Shown here one piece after another: positions 42,218 through 50,668 of a DNA stretch of 64,000 bases. The notes under the pieces are model-generated. The model saw only the letters and a program-made list of their open reading frames with translations, was not told the origin of the DNA and ran no database searches. Origin of the DNA: Mageeibacillus sp. UBA6980 (lineage in GTDB: Bacteria; Bacillota; Clostridia; Saccharofermentanales; Saccharofermentanaceae). Location: NCBI GenBank assembly GCA_002450095.1, contig DJYK01000026.1, forward strand, positions 22,798-86,797, written 5' to 3'. Made by a program: the position numbers and the translations under genes. Numbering within the stretch: position 1 is the stretch's first letter; every line of letters begins with the position of its first letter.

Positions 42218-42246
42218 TCCCCAAGCATAATTGTTTGGGGATTTTA
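42218..42246 (+). terminator. Terminator of the infC operon
   Basis: TCCCCAA (42218-42224) pairs with TTGGGGA (42235-42241), then TTTTA. It overlaps the -35 box of the next promoter. Confidence 0.8.
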
Positions 42247-42259
42247 TTTATTTTATAAT
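42231..42259 (+). promoter_or_regulatory. Promoter of the NRPS cluster, leaderless type
   Basis: TTGTTT (42231-42236), 17 nt, TATAAT (42254-42259), then only six bases to the ATG at 42266 and no ribosome binding site. Confidence 0.65.
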
Positions 42260-42265
42260 ATTCAT

Positions 42266-43492
42266 ATGGGAAGCTTATTCACTAATTATGAACGCGACTA
42301 TGTGGAATTCAAGAAGAACGGTTATCTCGATTCGTATTCAGGAGGGTTGATATCTCTTAGCGAGAAAGGGCGTTTCAGTGTAAAGAATAACCCGATCTCC
42401 TGTATCACATTCCCTTCGAGGATAGATGGGAAGCGTTTGCAGAAGGCGGTAGATAAGGCTTTGCTGTGTTGTCCTCATATGGCTTATCAGGTACACAGGA
42501 TCGAGGGCAAGTGGCCGGTACGTTATACCATTAGCGACAGACCTTATACCGTGCTTGAGGGCGTAATTCCCGAATACTACGGTGATGATGAAACGAACAA
42601 CCATTATTCTTTTGTCAGTTTCTCGGATGACAGATTAACCGTCGGGTTTTGTCATGCTATTACCGATCTTTATGGTTCGAGCATGTTCTATAATTCCATC
42701 ATCAGAAATTATTTTGATCTTCCGGGTTCGGATACGGACTATAAGGAATCTCCGATATATGCAGCAGATGTTTTGAAATATGATCTGCTTGTAAGCGAAG
42801 GGTTCGTTCCGTTTAAAAGAGAAGAAGGAGAGGTTTTCTCGGTTTTTCCGAAGGACAATTCCTGTTTTGTCGGCAATATAAGTATTGGCAAGGATGCTTT
42901 TGTATCTTATGTCAAAGGTCTTAATACGTCCAAACAGGTTGCTGTTTCCATGCTTCTTGCTATGGCGATCCGTGATGTTTATTCTGATTACAAAGGAAAG
43001 ATATGTATCAGGGGGCCGGTCGATACGAGACGTTCCTTCGGCCTTGACTGTACCTTCCAGAATTGCAGTTACCCCCACACATTCTTAAATCTTTCTGTTG
43101 ATGATATCAGTTCCGACAGGATCAAGGAGACTGCTGTGCGGCTTAAGAGTGACCTTAAGAAACAGCTCGATACGAATAATCTGGCGTGGATCACCAACCG
43201 ATTGGCGCTTATCGTTAAAACCGATGATCCGGTTCTTTTCCGATCTTTAATCAGCGAATACGTATTTGCTACAGGTATACTTGTCAGTAATATCGGTGCG
43301 TTTGGAGCGAGCGATACGCAGGAATATATCAAAGATTATTCTTTACTTCATCGTGCTAATTTCCCGATATCAGTATATTTCGGTGAGACTAGTGATCGTG
43401 TAAAGTTCATATTTATGCAACAGTTCGGGTCTCAGGAGATCTTTGAGGCTTTTAAGAAAATAATAACCACAACGATAGGAGAGGATCAATGA
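42266..43492 (+). CDS. Stand-alone condensation/acyltransferase domain (NRPS)
   Basis: A 408-residue protein with the chloramphenicol-acetyltransferase-like fold of condensation domains. The active-site motif reads CHAITDLYG instead of HHxxxDG: the second His and the Asp are kept, the first His is Cys. Such variants occur in acyltransferases that load a fatty acid or acetyl group. It is first in the NRPS operon and overlaps the next gene by ATGA, so I infer that it N-acylates the first building block. An upstream TTG start (42209) would lie in the terminator and is rejected. Confidence 0.7.
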   Translation: MGSLFTNYERDYVEFKKNGYLDSYSGGLISLSEKGRFSVKNNPISCITFPSRIDGKRLQKAVDKALLCCPHMAYQVHRIEGKWPVRYTISDRPYTVLEGVIPEYYGDDETNNHYSFVSFSDDRLTVGFCHAITDLYGSSMFYNSIIRNYFDLPGSDTDYKESPIYAADVLKYDLLVSEGFVPFKREEGEVFSVFPKDNSCFVGNISIGKDAFVSYVKGLNTSKQVAVSMLLAMAIRDVYSDYKGKICIRGPVDTRRSFGLDCTFQNCSYPHTFLNLSVDDISSDRIKETAVRLKSDLKKQLDTNNLAWITNRLALIVKTDDPVLFRSLISEYVFATGILVSNIGAFGASDTQEYIKDYSLLHRANFPISVYFGETSDRVKFIFMQQFGSQEIFEAFKKIITTTIGEDQ

Positions 43493-46380
43493 GAAGGTTT
43501 ATTGAACGGGCAATCGATATCATACAGAGATATCCTGACAGGATCGCCGTAAAACAGGAAGACAATTATCTCACCTATAAAGATTTGGACGAGAGGTCAG
43601 GTAAAGTTTACTCATGGTTGAAATCCAAGGGGATAGGGGCGGAGGACTTCGTTCTGATCCTGATGCCCAGAGATGTTGACGCTATTGCAGCGGTCTTCGG
43701 AGTCATGCGAAGCGGTGCCGCTTTCGTTGTGATGGAAGATTTCTTTCCTTCTCAAAGAGTCGAATACATCCGTTCTGACGTTAACGCGAAAGTGGTGATC
43801 GATGCGGATACTTTCTTATCGATAATGAAGACAAGTGATTATCTTGAAGGATACGAGGAAACTGATCCGCATCAGGCGGCTTTCGCGGTATATACTTCAG
43901 GTTCGACCGGCGTTCCCAAGGGCGTTCTTCACGAATACGGTAATATCGATATATTCTCGAGAATACTACCTGAGAAGGATGAATATGAGATCACGACGGC
44001 AGCGATGGTGTCACCGTTCTATTTTGTCGTAACAATACTCATTATCGTCAACTGCCTGTCGACCTCGAGAACCATTTATATTGTTTCGATGTCAATGGTA
44101 AGAAACTTCAATAAATTCAGTGCTTTTCTTGTTGAGAATAAGATAAGCTCCGTCTATTTATCTCCTTCTTACATCCGCATGTATAAAGAGCCGTCCAAGT
44201 ATCTTACACAGGTAATTACCGGAAGCGAGCCTGCTAACGGTATCTATTATGAGGGCGGCAATCCTTCGATACAGAATATATACACGATGAGTGAGGCAGG
44301 TATCCCCGTATTGTCATGTATTCTGGACAGGTCATATGAAGAGGCTCCTGTCGGATATCCTGCTCCGGGGATCGATCTTCATATAATCGATGAAGACGGG
44401 AATAGGATCGAAGGTGAAGGTAAGGGAGAGATAGTATTCATTAATCCTTATGTCAGGGGATACATCAATCTTCCCGAGAAGACGAAGGAAGTGTTTGTTA
44501 ACGGGTACTATCACACCGGTGATGTCGGCAGAAGAGATAAAGACGGTAAATACTATATTGTCGGCAGGATCGATGATATGTTCAAGATCAACGGTAATCG
44601 AGTAGAGCCGGGTGAGATCGAGGGCATAATGAAGCTTGTCACCGGCCTTACTAACGTTGTTGTAAAGGGATTTAATGAAGAGGGTCACTCATTCATTTGT
44701 ATGTATTTCCTTAAGGCTGAAGCTCAGAGTCTCGGTATATATAACGACGGCAATCTGGTCTTTGACAGGAACAAGCTTGAGAATAAACTCCCCCGTTATA
44801 TGATCCCTACATATTATGTCGGACTTGATGAGTTCCCGATAAATATGAACGGTAAACTCGTAAGACGCGAGTTGAAGGCTCCCGTGCACACTTCTTTTGA
44901 AGAGAACTATGTTGCTCCGTCGAATGACCTTGAAAGACTTATCTGTGATGCCATGGCTAAGGTCCTTAATATAACCCGTGTCGGAGTTGAAGATGACTTC
45001 TACCAGATCGGCGGAGATTCGATGAGCAGCATTGAGCTGATAACTGTTCTCGGGGAGAAAGGTTATGATATAAACGATTCCGATCTTTATAATCTGAGGA
45101 CCCCCTCTGCTCTGGCAACTCTTTGTTCTAATAGGAATATCGAGGATCCCGAGACGCTTATGCGCGGGGAGAAAGAGAATGAGGACAAACCTCAGGATCT
45201 TTTGCCGATGCAGATGATGTGGACTCGTATCTGTGAGAAGCATCCCGAGGCAAAACTTCGTCACATGCCGATCCTTTACAGGATGAAGGCGGATGTCGAT
45301 GTCGACAGGCTTAAGGCGGCGGTTGATAAGGTATTTGACCATTATCCGATATTTAAGACGAGAATAGTTAAGGATAATAACGGTAAGTATGTTCAGGTAT
45401 ATGATCCCGGCATATTGGAACCGATCAGCGTCGAGACGGTAAGCGATGCTGAATTTGAGAAGATACAGGAGTCTTTGGTAGGACATCTTGATATGTTCAG
45501 CGGAGTGTCCAACAGAAAGGTCATCTACAGAACCGAGACGCAAGTATACCTGTTTATGCATTTCCATCACGCTTTCTTTGACGGTTCGGGTCTTATGGTG
45601 ATAAGAAATGCGATCTACAACTGCTATAAGGATCCGGATTATGTGATCCCTCCGGACTATTACTATTATATTCTGGACAGTATCAGCAGGCAGAAAGGCG
45701 AAGATTCTTATAAAGAAGCAGCGGATCATTTTGAGAAGCTTAATAAGGAATTTGAGGGTGCAGGAGACAAACTCATTCCCGATCTTGAAGGAGAATACAG
45801 ATCAACAGGGTTGTTCTTTGATCCTACTGCATTTACCAAGGATAAAGACAGAACGAACTTATTCTATCTTGCATGTACGGCAATTGCCACTGTCAGAACG
45901 AATAAGAGCGACAAAGCGGTCGTATATCTTGAGATAAACGGAAGAGACAGGTTTATCAAGAATATATCGGCGGGAGGATATGCAACCAGTATTCCGATAT
46001 TTATCGATCTTAATGCCTTAAAGGAACCTCAGGAGATTATCGGTAACATTAAGGATCAGGTCGAGTATGCTTCGCTTCATTTATCTTATACCTGCTCATA
46101 TGATTCCATAGATAAGATAGATCAAACGGTAATGTATCTTTATCAGAAGGATATCTACAGCTTAGGTGCCATTGAGGAGCTTGTTGAAGATTCCGTACAG
46201 CTTTCTATGGATCCGGTTCAGCCCTGCCACTATTTTGGTGTAGCGGTTATTGATAATACAGGACTTCCGGTACTGCCTTTGTCCTTTATCTATTCCAAAG
46301 AGCATTATTCGCAGAATAAGGTTAATGAGTTTGCCTCCAACTTTAAGGAAGCGGCAGCATTTCTTGGAGGAGTAAGCTGA
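43489..46380 (+). CDS. Non-ribosomal peptide synthetase, A-T-C module
   Basis: A 963-residue protein. Adenylation domain (about 1-480) with YTSGSTGVPKG, YHTGDVGRRD and NMNGKLVRREL, which holds the A10 Lys. Carrier domain with IGGDSMSS (phosphopantetheine Ser near 511). Condensation domain (about 560-963) with HHAFFDG. In the A4 core the usual Asp that holds the alpha-amino group is replaced: the segment reads VSPFYFVV. The substrate may therefore not be a normal alpha-amino acid. The first condensation protein acts before it and the next A-T-C protein after it. RBS AGGAGAGG. Confidence 0.85.
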   Translation: MRRFIERAIDIIQRYPDRIAVKQEDNYLTYKDLDERSGKVYSWLKSKGIGAEDFVLILMPRDVDAIAAVFGVMRSGAAFVVMEDFFPSQRVEYIRSDVNAKVVIDADTFLSIMKTSDYLEGYEETDPHQAAFAVYTSGSTGVPKGVLHEYGNIDIFSRILPEKDEYEITTAAMVSPFYFVVTILIIVNCLSTSRTIYIVSMSMVRNFNKFSAFLVENKISSVYLSPSYIRMYKEPSKYLTQVITGSEPANGIYYEGGNPSIQNIYTMSEAGIPVLSCILDRSYEEAPVGYPAPGIDLHIIDEDGNRIEGEGKGEIVFINPYVRGYINLPEKTKEVFVNGYYHTGDVGRRDKDGKYYIVGRIDDMFKINGNRVEPGEIEGIMKLVTGLTNVVVKGFNEEGHSFICMYFLKAEAQSLGIYNDGNLVFDRNKLENKLPRYMIPTYYVGLDEFPINMNGKLVRRELKAPVHTSFEENYVAPSNDLERLICDAMAKVLNITRVGVEDDFYQIGGDSMSSIELITVLGEKGYDINDSDLYNLRTPSALATLCSNRNIEDPETLMRGEKENEDKPQDLLPMQMMWTRICEKHPEAKLRHMPILYRMKADVDVDRLKAAVDKVFDHYPIFKTRIVKDNNGKYVQVYDPGILEPISVETVSDAEFEKIQESLVGHLDMFSGVSNRKVIYRTETQVYLFMHFHHAFFDGSGLMVIRNAIYNCYKDPDYVIPPDYYYYILDSISRQKGEDSYKEAADHFEKLNKEFEGAGDKLIPDLEGEYRSTGLFFDPTAFTKDKDRTNLFYLACTAIATVRTNKSDKAVVYLEINGRDRFIKNISAGGYATSIPIFIDLNALKEPQEIIGNIKDQVEYASLHLSYTCSYDSIDKIDQTVMYLYQKDIYSLGAIEELVEDSVQLSMDPVQPCHYFGVAVIDNTGLPVLPLSFIYSKEHYSQNKVNEFASNFKEAAAFLGGVS

Positions 46381-46381
46381 T

Positions 46382-49264
46382 ATGTATATAGAAGATGCAA
46401 TCAGGTTTATGCATCTCCATAAGGAGAAGAAAGCGGTAGAGGATGACAACGGGTCAATGACTTACGGTCAGCTCGATCTGGAGTCTTCATGTGTTTATTC
46501 ATATCTTAAGCACCAGGGAATCGGTAAAGAGAACTTTGTGCTTATCACACTCTCCCGCGGAATAAGGTGTGTAGCGGCTATCCTCGGCGTTATCAAGAGC
46601 GGTGCGGCATTCGTTATTCTTGACTCAAGTTATCCGGCGGATCGTGTGGATTACATAAGGCGGGATGTTAATGCCTTATGTGAGATCAACGATGACAACT
46701 ATCCTTCTATAGTCAGTACTAATGCTCCTTTGGAAGGATACGAGAAGACGGATGTTCACGATGCGGCATTTGCCGTATATACATCGGGGTCGACCGGTAA
46801 TCCTAAAGGGGTGCTTCATGAATACGGCAATATAGATTTGATCGCGACGCTCAATTCCAGGTTTGACGAGATCGACGGAGATTATAACGCCCTGGTTGCG
46901 CCGTTCTATTTTGTGGCGGGAATAATGGGCGTGATCAATCTCTTTACGTATGTAAGACCTATGTATATCATTTCTTCTTCTATGTTAAGAGACCTGAACA
47001 AACTGAAGAAGTTCATTATTAAGAAGAAGATATCTTCAATCTATCTGTCTCCTTCGTATCTGAGGCTTTACAAGGAGCCTGCACCGTGTTTAAGGAAGAT
47101 AACGACGGGAAGTGAGCCTGCCAGCGGTATTTATTATGGCGATGACGGCCCCGTGATCACCAATTGTTACTCGATGAGTGAAGCAGGGTTCCCTATCCTT
47201 ATGATGAGACTGGATCGTTCCTATGACATCGCTCCTGTAGGACGTCCCGTGCTGGATGTTGATGTGCATCTGGAGGACGAGAACGGCAATCGGATCGAAG
47301 GTCCGGGCAAAGGCGAGATATGCTTTCGCAATGAGTACGTAAGAGGTTACATTAATCTTCCTGATGTTACCGCGAAGGCTTTTGTTGACAAGATCTTCCA
47401 CACCGGCGATATAGGGCGAAGGGATGAGAACGGTCTTTATTACATAATCGGACGTAAGGACGATATGTTTAAGATAAACGGAAACCGTGTAGAACCGTCT
47501 GAGATAGAAAGACATGTAGAAGCGGTGACCGGATTAAATAAGGTCGTTGCCATGGGCTTTTGTATCAACGGAAGGTCATTCATATGTCTTTACTTCATCA
47601 GAAGTGAAGCGGAAGGACTGGGGTTACTTACCGACGGCAAACTTGATATAGATGAGAACAGTCTTAAGAAACTTCTGCCTTCTTATATGATCCCGACATA
47701 CTATATTCCGCTTGAGAGATTCCCTATAAATGCAAACGGAAAGATGGTAAGAAGACTTCTGGAACCGCCTGTAACGGGTGACGTGTCTGACGGATATGTC
47801 GAGCCTAAACCCGGTAACGAGAGTCTGATCGCCGATATCATGGCAAAGGTCCTTAATATCTCAAGGGTTGGTGCGGAAGACGACTTCTATCAGATCGGCG
47901 GAGATTCCGTAAGATCCATCGCTTTCTGCGCTATGGCCTCGGACGAAGGGCTTCAGATCCCGTTAAGTGCTCTTCATAAGTTCAGAACGCCGAGATCTAT
48001 CGCTAAGAATGTTGATCTGTTCTCCGATCTTACGGAAGAAGAATTGATCAAAGCGGATGAGGAGGCCAGAAAGAAAGCCATGCCGCTTCTTCAGATGCAG
48101 TATATAAATGCTTCTGCTTGTGAAAAGGATGCCAATGCGCCGATAGGCAAGATAAAGCTGATGTATAAGCTGAAAGATGATATTAACCTCGACAGGTTGT
48201 CTTCGGCAATTGATAAAGTCTTCAGGCATCATCCTATACTCCTGACAGTATTCGAGAAAGACGGTAACGGCAGATTCGTTCAAAGATATGATCCGTCCGT
48301 GTTTGTCCCTACCGGTATCATCGATATGTCCGAAGAAGACTTCCGCGAGAATATGGGAAGCCTCGAAGGCAAGTTCGGTATAGAGGAGAGAAGACTCCAT
48401 TACAGGGGAATAATAAGAACAGAAGAAGGAAATTATCTGCTTCTCGTATTCCATCATATTCTTATCGACGGTATGGGAATAAGGATAATATGCGACAACA
48501 TCTTCAGAGCGTATGAGGATGAGGAGCTTAAGAGGGACTGTTACTATTACCTCCTTGAGAAGATGTCTGAAAGCGTTGAAGGAGATATTAAAGAAGAGGC
48601 CATAAGAGAACTTCGGGCCTCCGGAATCGATGATCTGTCGGGTATATTGCAGCCTGATCTTGAAGGCCCCGATACATGTCCGGGTATTAAGAAGGATCTG
48701 ATCATAAGCAAAGAGAATGAAGGTAATGTATTCTACCTTGCATGTTGTCTTTTGGCTCTTATCAGATGCAATGGCACCGATAAAGGAGTTGTCTATTGGG
48801 GCTATAACGGAAGAGATGATGAATTAAAGCAGAATTCGGCCGGAGGGTTCGTCAGCTATCTTCCCGTATGTGTCGATGCAGGAAGTGCTCCTGATCCTGA
48901 ATCGATAATAAGCGAAGTCAAAAGACAGGTTGATTACTATATGGTACATAATATCTTCATGGATGGAGGTTATGCCAAGGATACAAAACCTGTAAACACT
49001 ATGATGTTCCTGTATCAGAAAGATATCTACGACATAGGACTTATTGAGGGGTTGATCAGCGAGGTTGTTAAGATGCCCGTGGATGTAACCTCCCCGATGG
49101 GAATATTGAGCGTGAGACTTACGAAGACTGAAGGATCCGATAAACTGCCGACTCTCTTTGTGTATTCGAAGGGGTACTACTCTGAGAAGTTAGCGGAAAA
49201 GTATTTTTCTGAATTCAAAAAGTCGATCCAATATCTTAGAGGTGAAATTAATGCTGTTGATTAA
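46382..49264 (+). CDS. Non-ribosomal peptide synthetase, A-T-C module
   Basis: A 960-residue paralogue of the preceding protein, with the same order: adenylation (YTSGSTGNPKG, FHTGDIGRRD, NANGKMVRRLL), carrier (IGGDSVRS, Ser near 508) and condensation (HHILIDG near 690). The A4 core reads VAPFYFVAG, again without the Asp. The two synthetases share many stretches (VLHEYGNIDL/I, YLSPSYLRLYKEP), so they arose by duplication. GGAGGAG site two bases after the previous stop. Confidence 0.85.
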   Translation: MYIEDAIRFMHLHKEKKAVEDDNGSMTYGQLDLESSCVYSYLKHQGIGKENFVLITLSRGIRCVAAILGVIKSGAAFVILDSSYPADRVDYIRRDVNALCEINDDNYPSIVSTNAPLEGYEKTDVHDAAFAVYTSGSTGNPKGVLHEYGNIDLIATLNSRFDEIDGDYNALVAPFYFVAGIMGVINLFTYVRPMYIISSSMLRDLNKLKKFIIKKKISSIYLSPSYLRLYKEPAPCLRKITTGSEPASGIYYGDDGPVITNCYSMSEAGFPILMMRLDRSYDIAPVGRPVLDVDVHLEDENGNRIEGPGKGEICFRNEYVRGYINLPDVTAKAFVDKIFHTGDIGRRDENGLYYIIGRKDDMFKINGNRVEPSEIERHVEAVTGLNKVVAMGFCINGRSFICLYFIRSEAEGLGLLTDGKLDIDENSLKKLLPSYMIPTYYIPLERFPINANGKMVRRLLEPPVTGDVSDGYVEPKPGNESLIADIMAKVLNISRVGAEDDFYQIGGDSVRSIAFCAMASDEGLQIPLSALHKFRTPRSIAKNVDLFSDLTEEELIKADEEARKKAMPLLQMQYINASACEKDANAPIGKIKLMYKLKDDINLDRLSSAIDKVFRHHPILLTVFEKDGNGRFVQRYDPSVFVPTGIIDMSEEDFRENMGSLEGKFGIEERRLHYRGIIRTEEGNYLLLVFHHILIDGMGIRIICDNIFRAYEDEELKRDCYYYLLEKMSESVEGDIKEEAIRELRASGIDDLSGILQPDLEGPDTCPGIKKDLIISKENEGNVFYLACCLLALIRCNGTDKGVVYWGYNGRDDELKQNSAGGFVSYLPVCVDAGSAPDPESIISEVKRQVDYYMVHNIFMDGGYAKDTKPVNTMMFLYQKDIYDIGLIEGLISEVVKMPVDVTSPMGILSVRLTKTEGSDKLPTLFVYSKGYYSEKLAEKYFSEFKKSIQYLRGEINAVD

Positions 49265-50666
49265 TCCCGTAGACAATAAGAAGAATTATCGTATTCTTCG
49301 ACATGGTGCCGGTGTTTTTAAGGAAGCCGTTAAGGGGGTTATGAAGGGAGAAGAGTTTTTCCATGTAGCCGATAACGGTTGCTTTATCTACGATCTTAAG
49401 TATGTTGATAACAATTCCCTGGCAAAGACAAGTAAAGAGTATCCGGGATCGAAGCTTTTTGACGGATATTGTCTTTGTCCGCCGCTCCTTACATATGATG
49501 AGACGAATACGGATCTTTTAAGTCTGTTTGTGTTCGAAGGGAAGAAAGCAGTCTTCTTTGAAGACGTTAATGAATATTCTGTTGTGATGACGGGCATTAT
49601 CCTTCAGCATACCGATATGGATATTTACTTCACTGATGATATCGTAAGATTATTCTACCCTTCGGAAGAACGTATTCATGTGCAGGATCAAAAACCTGAT
49701 ATGCCCCCCGAAGATCTTCTGACGGTTCGTCAGGAGTATTATCCGTCAATATTGTACAATGACTACGATACGATGGATATAATGTCTTGCTTCTTTAACG
49801 TAATGATATATCAGTGGATCATCGACAGGCCGTATCAGGATATTAAATACTTTGAACTGATAATATCTCAGGATGAGGGAATAGGTTCGATACTGAATCA
49901 GTATGCAGGTGTCAGACGCCTTTTGAGCAGATTCGGCAAAGAAGTTACTCTCGCTTGCGGCGGGACCAAATACAGCGATGACATCCTTGAGGATTACTTT
50001 AATATCAAGATCACCCCGTCTGATTCGAATCCTGATAATACCGTTACCATTGCCAATATCTATGCGCTTATGTTCACTAAGGCAGTAGGCGGCGTCTCTT
50101 CAAGTCATTATAAGATCGATGATCTTAACCCTGCATTTATCGAAGACCTTAAGGAGTATGCCGAGGCGATCATAAGAGGCCGTAAGCTGATGGGGCTTTT
50201 TTTAAGGGGTACGGATTACTTTAAGGCTAATTTTCAGGGGGCCGCGGGAGCAGTTACGATGGATGTGGGAATCCCTCTTATCCGCAAGCACTTTGATGAA
50301 GATAAGTATGACGGAATTATGCTTGCGACGGAGGATAAGGATATTCTTAATGCCGTTCGTGCCGAATTCGGGGATAAGGTTATAGCCGTATCTCAGGAGC
50401 GCTATTCTGTCAATGATTTCAAAGAAGTTAATACTATAAGCGAGCTTGAAAGGAAAAGGCGAAGCCCGGAGGAATACGATCTTTACGTTAATGATACGAC
50501 GATCAATTACTTTTACGGGATCTATATGGTCTCAAGATGTGAGACGGTAGTCTATTCCAATCACTGTTTTGGCAGTAATATGTTAAAGTCATTTGGAGAA
50601 GGTTCGATCAGGAAGATGTATTGTCTTGCTGAAGAAATAAGTGAGAAACAGGAGCAGGACGGTTAA
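49251..50666 (+). CDS. Fucosyltransferase-like enzyme in the NRPS cluster
   Basis: A 471-residue soluble protein. The C-terminal half has LMGLFLRGTDYFK (near 320), YDGIMLATEDKDILNAVRAEFGDKVI and VYSNHCFGSNM, which match the donor-binding motifs of the alpha-1,6-/protein-O-fucosyltransferase (NodZ/FUT8) superfamily, where an Arg in R-R/G-T-D binds GDP-fucose. The N-terminal 180 residues are unrecognised. Start at the ATG at 49251 behind AGAGGTGA, overlapping the synthetase by 14 bases. I infer that it adds a deoxy-sugar to the peptide or its carrier-bound intermediate. Confidence 0.6.
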   Translation: MLLINPVDNKKNYRILRHGAGVFKEAVKGVMKGEEFFHVADNGCFIYDLKYVDNNSLAKTSKEYPGSKLFDGYCLCPPLLTYDETNTDLLSLFVFEGKKAVFFEDVNEYSVVMTGIILQHTDMDIYFTDDIVRLFYPSEERIHVQDQKPDMPPEDLLTVRQEYYPSILYNDYDTMDIMSCFFNVMIYQWIIDRPYQDIKYFELIISQDEGIGSILNQYAGVRRLLSRFGKEVTLACGGTKYSDDILEDYFNIKITPSDSNPDNTVTIANIYALMFTKAVGGVSSSHYKIDDLNPAFIEDLKEYAEAIIRGRKLMGLFLRGTDYFKANFQGAAGAVTMDVGIPLIRKHFDEDKYDGIMLATEDKDILNAVRAEFGDKVIAVSQERYSVNDFKEVNTISELERKRRSPEEYDLYVNDTTINYFYGIYMVSRCETVVYSNHCFGSNMLKSFGEGSIRKMYCLAEEISEKQEQDG

Positions 50667-50668
50667 GT

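Noticed and set aside
42209..42265. TTG start for the first NRPS protein
   Set aside because: The extra 19 residues would be encoded by the infC terminator, and there is no ribosome binding site.
44689..45729. 346-residue leftward frame within an NRPS gene
   Set aside because: It is a shadow of the synthetase on the other strand, which has all core motifs; it has no family features of its own.
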